From Candidatus Omnitrophota bacterium (GTDB lineage Bacteria; Ratteibacteria; UBA8468; B48-G9; DTJG01): a stretch of 19,526 bases of DNA. The notes below the pieces were generated by a model, which saw only the letters and a list, made by a program, of their open reading frames with translations, was not told where the DNA came from and did not search any database. The translations under genes and the position numbers were made by a program. Positions 14,971-19,526 of this stretch are shown here, piece after piece. Position 1 is the stretch's first letter, and each line of letters begins with the position of its first letter. The stretch is taken from assembly GCA_023485205.1 (NCBI GenBank), contig JAMCZX010000041.1:1-19526 (forward strand). Reading direction: 5' to 3'.

Positions 14971-15996
14971 TTATTCCTGGGAAAATTCTTTAAAATATTT
15001 GTCTTCTTCTAACATTTTTCCTGTTCCATGGACAACAGCAAACATTGGTTGTTCCGCTATTACCACAGGAAGCTTTGTTTCCTGGGAAATCAGTTTATCT
15101 ATATTTCTTAAAAGAGCTCCTCCTCCTGCTATAACCAGACCATTTTCAACCAAATCACTTGAAAGCTCTGGAGGGGTTTCTTCTAAGATATCTCTTACTG
15201 CTTCAACTATTGATATAAGTGTATCTTTTAATGCTTCTCTTATTTCCTCAGAATGTATTTTTATCATTCTGGGGAGTCCTTCTACAAGGTCTCTGCCATG
15301 GACTTCCAATGTAAGTTCTTCTTCAAGCGGATAAGCAGAACCAATATTTATTTTTATATCTTCAGATGTTTTTTCTCCTATAAGGAGATTATATTTTTTT
15401 TTCATATAATCAGAAATAGCTTCATCCATTTCATTACCTGCTATTCTTAAACTTTTTGTAATAACAATTCCACCTAAGGAAATAATAGCCATTTCTGTAG
15501 TTCCTCCTCCTATATCAAGAATAAAACTTCCGCATGGTTCTGCCACAGGTAAGCCAACACCTATTGCAGATGCCATAGGTTCTTCAACAAGTCTTACCAT
15601 TCTGGCTCCTGCTTTTAAAGCGGTTTCTTTCACAGCTCTTCTTTCTACATTGGTTATTCCTGAAGGTACAGCTATTATCATTTTAGGAGGAATAATAAAT
15701 TTATGCTTTGATGACCGTACCTTTTCAATAAATTTTCTTAGCATTGATTCACAGGCATCAAAATCTGCTATAACTCCATCTTTCATAGGTTTCATAGCTA
15801 CAATATTGGCAGGTGTTTTCCCCAACATTTTTTTTGCTTCCGCTCCAACATTAAGCACTTTTTTTGTTTCTTTGTTTATTGCTACAATTGAAGGTTCAAA
15901 AAGAATAACTCCTTTACCACGAACAAAAATTGCTGTGTTGGCTGTTCCAAGGTCTATACCAAGGTCATTGAAAAATGCATTAAAAAATCTAAACAT
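14971..15996 (-). CDS. mreB: rod shape-determining protein MreB (actin homologue)
   Basis: A 341-aa actin-like ATPase that forms membrane-associated filaments and directs lateral wall synthesis. Seen: N-terminal MFRFFNAFFNDLG, possibly the membrane-binding helix, phosphate-1 motif GIDLGTANT (about 13-21), connector segment VPSGITNVERRAV, LVEEPMASAIGVGLPV (about 136-151), phosphate-2 motif FILDIGGGTTEMAI, and adenosine motif LVIAGGGALLRNID. Length is typical (335-347 aa). A GGGAG Shine-Dalgarno precedes the ATG. It leads the tightly packed mreB-mreC-mreD-mrdA-rodA-radical SAM cluster; no clear -35/-10 pair was found in the 39 bp upstream, so the promoter may lie within the preceding isomerase-like gene. 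Confidence 0.98.
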   Translation of the reverse strand: MFRFFNAFFNDLGIDLGTANTAIFVRGKGVILFEPSIVAINKETKKVLNVGAEAKKMLGKTPANIVAMKPMKDGVIADFDACESMLRKFIEKVRSSKHKFIIPPKMIIAVPSGITNVERRAVKETALKAGARMVRLVEEPMASAIGVGLPVAEPCGSFILDIGGGTTEMAIISLGGIVITKSLRIAGNEMDEAISDYMKKKYNLLIGEKTSEDIKINIGSAYPLEEELTLEVHGRDLVEGLPRMIKIHSEEIREALKDTLISIVEAVRDILEETPPELSSDLVENGLVIAGGGALLRNIDKLISQETKLPVVIAEQPMFAVVHGTGKMLEEDKYFKEFSQE

Positions 15997-16035
15997 ATTT
16001 ATAATCTCCCATATTAAATTATTTATTTGTACACT

Positions 16036-16842
16036 TTATAATTTTATACTCTTTTCAAGATTTCTTAAAAAATCCCGTGCTTTAATAATATCAAATTCTG
16101 GATTATCCCCAACTTCTCTTTCAATTGTAAAAAATCCTGTGTATCCAATTTCTTTCATTGCTTTTAAATATTCAGGAAAATCAACATCACCTTCGCCTAA
16201 TGGTTTTTCTTCCCATTTTTTATTTCCATTTTCATCCGGAAGTTTAACCCCATCCTTTGCATGTGTATGAACTATATATTTACTTAGGATTTTTACTCCT
16301 TTGACAGGGTCATCACCTGCTACCATTACAAGATTTGCCGGGTCATAATTTACCTTAATCCCAGGATTGTTGACATAATCAAGTAATTTTTTTAAAACAG
16401 TTGCCGGTTCAGGACCGGTTTCTGTTGCAAGAACTATCCCTTTATTATAGGCATAATTTCCAATTTCCGGTAAAGATTGAACCATCATTTTCCAATTTGT
16501 TTCTTTTTCATTTTCAGGAACGACACCTATATGGGTAGTTACAATTTTTACATCAATATCAAAAGCAAGGTCAATAACCTTTTTTGTTTTTTCAATAGTC
16601 CATTCCAAGGTTTTGGAGTCGGCGAAACCATGCCCAAAATCACCAACAACAGCAGAAATCTGAAGACCCAATCCCTCTACAAATTTTTTAAAATCCTCTC
16701 TGCCTGTTTTTGTAAGATTTTCAGGTGAAATTTCTCCTGATGTAATATATGGCTGAATTCCATCTAATTTTAATTCTGAAGCTTTTTTAATTCCTTGTTT
16801 TATAGGTAACTTAAAGCAATCAGGAATAACTCCTATTTTCAT
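16036..16842 (-). CDS. sugar phosphate isomerase/epimerase-family TIM-barrel protein
   Basis: A 268-aa protein of the AP-endonuclease-2-like TIM-barrel family (IolE/IolI/hydroxypyruvate-isomerase type). It starts MKIGVIPDCFKLPIKQGI and carries the usual metal-site pattern: H104 (VTTHIG), E141 (ATETGPE), D167 (VNYDPANLVM), H192/H194 with D197 (VHTHAKDG) and E241 (FTIEREVGD). LGEGDVDFPEYLKAMKEIGY (215-234) is characteristic. Members isomerise or epimerise sugars, and some act on 3-keto-sugars as epimerases or lyases; the substrate here cannot be read from sequence. It follows the Gfo/Idh/MocA gene by 17 bp and with the ThuA-like gene forms a three-gene sugar cassette. Confidence 0.88.
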   Translation of the reverse strand: MKIGVIPDCFKLPIKQGIKKASELKLDGIQPYITSGEISPENLTKTGREDFKKFVEGLGLQISAVVGDFGHGFADSKTLEWTIEKTKKVIDLAFDIDVKIVTTHIGVVPENEKETNWKMMVQSLPEIGNYAYNKGIVLATETGPEPATVLKKLLDYVNNPGIKVNYDPANLVMVAGDDPVKGVKILSKYIVHTHAKDGVKLPDENGNKKWEEKPLGEGDVDFPEYLKAMKEIGYTGFFTIEREVGDNPEFDIIKARDFLRNLEKSIKL

Positions 16843-16859
16843 AATCTAATTCTCCTATT

Positions 16860-17951
16860 TTATTCATAAAGCCCTTCTTCAGGCATTGGTTTGGATTTTT
16901 CACATGTACTTTTTAATATAATTCGTTTACCTTTATCTGAAGATTCATGTAAAGACTCCATTATATCCAGTACATGAAAAGCAAGATTTCCATTGGCCCT
17001 GTGTTTTCTATTGGTTCTTATTGCATAAGCCATATCTTCTACCCCCAGTCCTCTATTTTGTTCTGCATATTTATGGGTTAAAGGAACCACCTGCCATTTT
17101 TTTTCTTTCTCTGTAAATATTTTAACTTCTCCTCCGAAACCATTTGGATCTGGTACACTTATAGAACCTTTTGTTCCATGGATTTCTATCAGTGGTAAAT
17201 TAGATGCCCATACATCAAAACTTGTAATAACTGTACCAATTGCTCCATTTTCAAATTCAAGAAGTCCTGTTATATGAGTAGGTACTTCAACAATAATTTT
17301 TGTTCCGGATTTTGGTTGACTTGTTATTGTTCTTTCCGGAAAGGTTATTTTTGTAAAACCCATTACGCTTTTTACAGGACCAATTAAATTTATAAGGGCT
17401 GTAAGGTAATATGGCCCCATATCAAACAAAGGTCCGCCGCCTATTTTATAATAAAATTCCGGGTCAGGATGCCATGATTCGTGGCCATGGCCCACACAAA
17501 ATGCTGTTGCGGATATAGGTTCTCCAATTATTCCATCATTGATAATTTTTATACATGTCTGAATACCTGCTCCTAAAAATGTATCAGGAGCACTTCCCAC
17601 ATATAATTTTTTTTGTTTTGCAATCTTTACAATTTCTTTTCCCTGTTTTTTATTTATAGCAAGAGGTTTTTCACTATAAGTGGATTTCCCGGATTTTAGG
17701 GAAGTAATGGCAATTTCATAATGAGATATAGGAATTGTAAGATTAACAACTATTTCTATTTCTTTATCAGAAAGAAGTTCATCAACACTATATACTTTTG
17801 GAATTCCGAATTCTTCTGCTTTCTTTTGTGCTCTTTCTTTTATGATATCAGCGCATGCCACAATATCAGTAATTTCAGATTCTTTTAATTTCTTAAAATA
17901 TACACTACTTATATTCCCACATCCAATAATGCCTACTTTAACTTTTTCCAT
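16860..17951 (-). CDS. Gfo/Idh/MocA-family NAD(P)-dependent sugar oxidoreductase
   Basis: A 363-aa oxidoreductase. The N-terminal Rossmann fold has KVGIIGCGNISSVYFKKL (5-22) with G-x-G-x-x-(S) nucleotide binding, ADIIKERAQKKAEEFG, and VVNLTIPISHYEIAI. The family EKP motif is at 94-96 (YSEKPLAI). The C-terminal alpha/beta domain has GGGPLFDMGPYYLTALINLI (171-190), where D177 fits the G-x-x-x-D-x-G-x-x catalytic segment, with Tyr where His is often found. GTKGSISVPDPNGFGG is also typical. Such enzymes oxidise or reduce sugars at a hydroxyl or keto carbon, often C3. It lies 29 bp after the ThuA-like gene and 17 bp before the TIM-barrel gene, suggesting one catabolic unit. Confidence 0.92.
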   Translation of the reverse strand: MEKVKVGIIGCGNISSVYFKKLKESEITDIVACADIIKERAQKKAEEFGIPKVYSVDELLSDKEIEIVVNLTIPISHYEIAITSLKSGKSTYSEKPLAINKKQGKEIVKIAKQKKLYVGSAPDTFLGAGIQTCIKIINDGIIGEPISATAFCVGHGHESWHPDPEFYYKIGGGPLFDMGPYYLTALINLIGPVKSVMGFTKITFPERTITSQPKSGTKIIVEVPTHITGLLEFENGAIGTVITSFDVWASNLPLIEIHGTKGSISVPDPNGFGGEVKIFTEKEKKWQVVPLTHKYAEQNRGLGVEDMAYAIRTNRKHRANGNLAFHVLDIMESLHESSDKGKRIILKSTCEKSKPMPEEGLYE

Positions 17952-17980
17952 TTAATTTTCCTATCATTTAAAATCAAATT

Positions 17981-18625
17981 TTATTTTGCTGCCCAGAGCA
18001 TACCTCTCTGAACTATTTCTTTAACTTCAGGTATATCAAAATCTTTTACCTGATGCCCTATAGATGAATAAAAAACCCTACCTTTTCCATACATTTTTTT
18101 CCATACAACCGGCATAATACAACCCTTTATCCATGAAACATCTTCTGTTCCCTTAACTATTGTTGTTGCCAATACTTTATTTGAAGGGTCAACATGCATA
18201 TAATATTGTTCTGAATCAGGGACAGAAGATGTTTCATGGATAAATGTTACAGGATCATCATGGTCTGTAATATTGACTTCATATCCAATAACAGGATGGG
18301 CAACAAATTGTCCTCCAACCATAAATTGATATTCACAATCATTTCTAAAAGCATCTCCCATTCCACCATGCCAGCCTGCAATTCCCACTCCATTTTTAAC
18401 AGCAGATATCAATCCTTTTAGTTGTTCTCCTGTTATTTGTCCCATTGTCCAACAAAGAACAATTAAATTCAGAGAAGACATTTTTTCTGAATCCAAAAAA
18501 GAATCAAGTGTAGTTGAAACTTCAACATCAAATCCATTTTTAGAAAGAAATGGCACAAAAATTTCTGTAGTTTCTTTTGGTTGATGGCCATCCCATCCTC
18601 CCCAGACCATCAGACATTTTTTCAT
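17981..18625 (-). CDS. ThuA-like domain protein
   Basis: A 214-aa ThuA-domain protein (class I glutamine-amidotransferase-like fold). It begins MKKCLMVWGGWDGHQPKET and has VLCWTMGQIT, a GVGIAGWHGG segment, DAFRNDCEYQFMVGGQFVAH, and a C-terminal MPVVWKKMYGKGRVFYSSIGH that is highly characteristic. ThuA proteins are linked to disaccharide (trehalose, maltitol) use through 3-keto intermediates, although the reaction is not firmly known. I chose the ATG at 18625 because GGGAG (18634-18638) sits at ideal distance; an in-frame ATG at 18640 would add five residues and leave no Shine-Dalgarno. It leads the ThuA-Gfo-TIM cassette. The 88 bp upstream is extremely AT-rich with several TATAAT-like boxes but no convincing -35. 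Confidence 0.88.
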   Translation of the reverse strand: MKKCLMVWGGWDGHQPKETTEIFVPFLSKNGFDVEVSTTLDSFLDSEKMSSLNLIVLCWTMGQITGEQLKGLISAVKNGVGIAGWHGGMGDAFRNDCEYQFMVGGQFVAHPVIGYEVNITDHDDPVTFIHETSSVPDSEQYYMHVDPSNKVLATTIVKGTEDVSWIKGCIMPVVWKKMYGKGRVFYSSIGHQVKDFDIPEVKEIVQRGMLWAAK

Positions 18626-18633
18626 TTTTTCAT

Positions 18634-18638
18634 CTCCC
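18634..18638 (-). promoter_or_regulatory. Shine-Dalgarno deciding the ThuA-like start
   Basis: GGGAG on the minus strand, 8 nt before the ATG at 18625 and overlapping the alternative in-frame ATG at 18640. Its position argues for the shorter protein. Confidence 0.55.
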
Positions 18639-18713
18639 ATATATTTTTATAATAAATTTAATTATATCATAATATCATAAATGCCATATAATTAAAAAAT
18701 TTACACTTCAAGT

Positions 18714-19526
18714 TTAGATTCCTAGTATTAACATAGCATCTCCGTATGAATAAAATCTATATTGTTTTTCAATAGCTATATCATAAGCTTTTTCAATTAA
18801 TTGGATTCCTCCAAAGGCACAAACAAGTTCAAGATGTGTAGAAAATGGAAGATGAAAATTGGTTATAAGGCTATCTACAATTTTAAAATCAAAACCTTCT
18901 TTAATAAAAAGGTTTGTCCATTTTGAATCAGGTATAATTTTTCCATTTTCAACAGAACTTTCCAGTGCCCTTACACAGCTTGTTCCAACAGCAAATATTT
19001 TTTTCCCTTTTTCTTTGGTATAATTTATCATATCTGCTGTTTCTTTATTGATTTCAAAGAATTCTTCTCCAACAGTTTCTATATCTGTTCCTTTAATTGT
19101 TTTAAATGATGGCCAGCCAATATAAAGAGTTAAAAAGCATACATTTACTCTTTTTTCTATTAAATTATCCAGCATTTTTTTTGTAAAATGAAGTCCTGCT
19201 GTAGGAGCAGCAACTGCCCCGGGTTTCTCAGCATAAACTGTTTGATAATACTCTTTATCTATTTCTACAGGAGGTCTTTTTATATAAGGAGGAAGTGGGA
19301 CCTCTCCATGTTTTAAAATTTCCTCTTCTTTATCAGTGGAAAACTCTATGATAAACGACCCATCCGGGTTTCTTTGTATGATTTTTCCTTCTATATCCGG
19401 TAAAATAAATTTTTGGCCTGTTTTTATTCTGCCTCTTATAAGGATGTTCCATGTCCATTTAGTCTCTTTTTTTAAAAGAAAAACCTCTATGTTTCCTCCT
19501 GTTTCCTTTTTCCCCGGTAGTCTTGC
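18714..19526 (-). CDS. queA: S-adenosylmethionine:tRNA ribosyltransferase-isomerase, C-terminal 270 aa
   Basis: QueA transfers and rearranges the ribosyl group of S-adenosylmethionine onto preQ1-modified tRNA to give epoxyqueuosine. The gene enters from the right edge in frame (first codon 19524-19526) and lacks roughly 70 N-terminal residues. Seen: ARLPGKKETGGNIEVFLL, WNILIRGRIKTGQKF, HGEVPLPPYIKRP, YQTVYAEKPGAVAAPTAGLH, then AVGTSCVRALES, IVDSLITNFHLPFSTHLEL and RFYSYGDAMLI. The first two-thirds and the C-terminus are standard. Two usually conserved spots differ: LYIGWPSF where LHVGxGTF is usual, and a TVGEEF stretch where an MHSEx-like motif is usual. A shorter in-frame Met start at 19175 is not the real start because homology continues upstream. 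It probably ends its own transcription unit. Confidence 0.95.
   Translation of the reverse strand, partial: ARLPGKKETGGNIEVFLLKKETKWTWNILIRGRIKTGQKFILPDIEGKIIQRNPDGSFIIEFSTDKEEEILKHGEVPLPPYIKRPPVEIDKEYYQTVYAEKPGAVAAPTAGLHFTKKMLDNLIEKRVNVCFLTLYIGWPSFKTIKGTDIETVGEEFFEINKETADMINYTKEKGKKIFAVGTSCVRALESSVENGKIIPDSKWTNLFIKEGFDFKIVDSLITNFHLPFSTHLELVCAFGGIQLIEKAYDIAIEKQYRFYSYGDAMLILGI

Noticed and set aside
16022..16060. Possible mreB promoter (TTGAAA or TTATAA with AT-rich -10)
   Set aside because: Spacings and matches are poor in very AT-rich sequence; not better than chance by eye.
15650..16270. 206-aa plus-strand open frame
   Set aside because: It is fully antisense to mreB and the TIM-barrel gene, both well supported, and its composition looks like reversed coding sequence.

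Overview
This window is AT-rich bacterial chromosome (by eye about 30% G+C), densely packed, with nearly all genes on the minus strand and only one real plus-strand gene. Two lipobox lipoproteins, a BamE-like protein and a complete Mre/PBP2/RodA elongation cluster point to a rod-shaped, probably diderm bacterium. The mix of ThuA, Gfo/Idh/MocA, TIM-barrel isomerase and GH106-like sugar genes is what uncultured PVC-type lineages (Omnitrophota/Ratteibacteria and relatives) often carry. That placement is a guess. I see no mobile element, CRISPR array, tRNA or rRNA.

Layout, left to right. (1) 1-2427, minus strand: a glycine-zipper lipoprotein, rpsP, trmD, rplS, yraN and the 5' end of comM/yifB. 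This is the widespread S16-TrmD-L19 neighbourhood, but rimM and rnhB are missing from their usual places. A strong promoter precedes the lipoprotein and a second lies between trmD and rplS. (2) 2523-5145, minus strand: a BamE-like lipoprotein, a dCTP-deaminase-family protein, an AcpS-type phosphopantetheinyl transferase and an L-fucose/L-arabinose-isomerase-fold protein, apparently one transcription unit. (3) 5192-9244: larB (minus) and a 1061-aa GH106-like glycosidase (plus) diverge from a 126-bp region where two predicted promoters share overlapping -35 boxes. (4) 9237-15996, minus strand: mreB-mreC-mreD-mrdA-rodA followed by a TIGR03960-like radical SAM gene, all overlapping or nearly touching. 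(5) 16036-18640, minus strand: a three-gene sugar cassette (ThuA-like, Gfo/Idh/MocA oxidoreductase, TIM-barrel isomerase/epimerase). (6) 18714-19526: the 3' part of queA.

Functionally the window combines housekeeping (ribosome and tRNA modification, cell elongation, dNTP and ACP metabolism) with scattered carbohydrate catabolism (GH106-like, FucI-like, ThuA/Gfo/TIM). The observations most worth checking are: mreC is broken in the zero frame at an AAAAAG run but resumes perfectly in the -1 frame; the Dcd-family protein has Leu where the catalytic Glu is expected; QueA has changes in two normally conserved motifs; and the divergent promoters share a -35 region. I found no convincing wholly new multi-gene system. 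No stretch over 300 bp lacks a gene, and I saw no GC-rich hairpin plus T-tract terminator.
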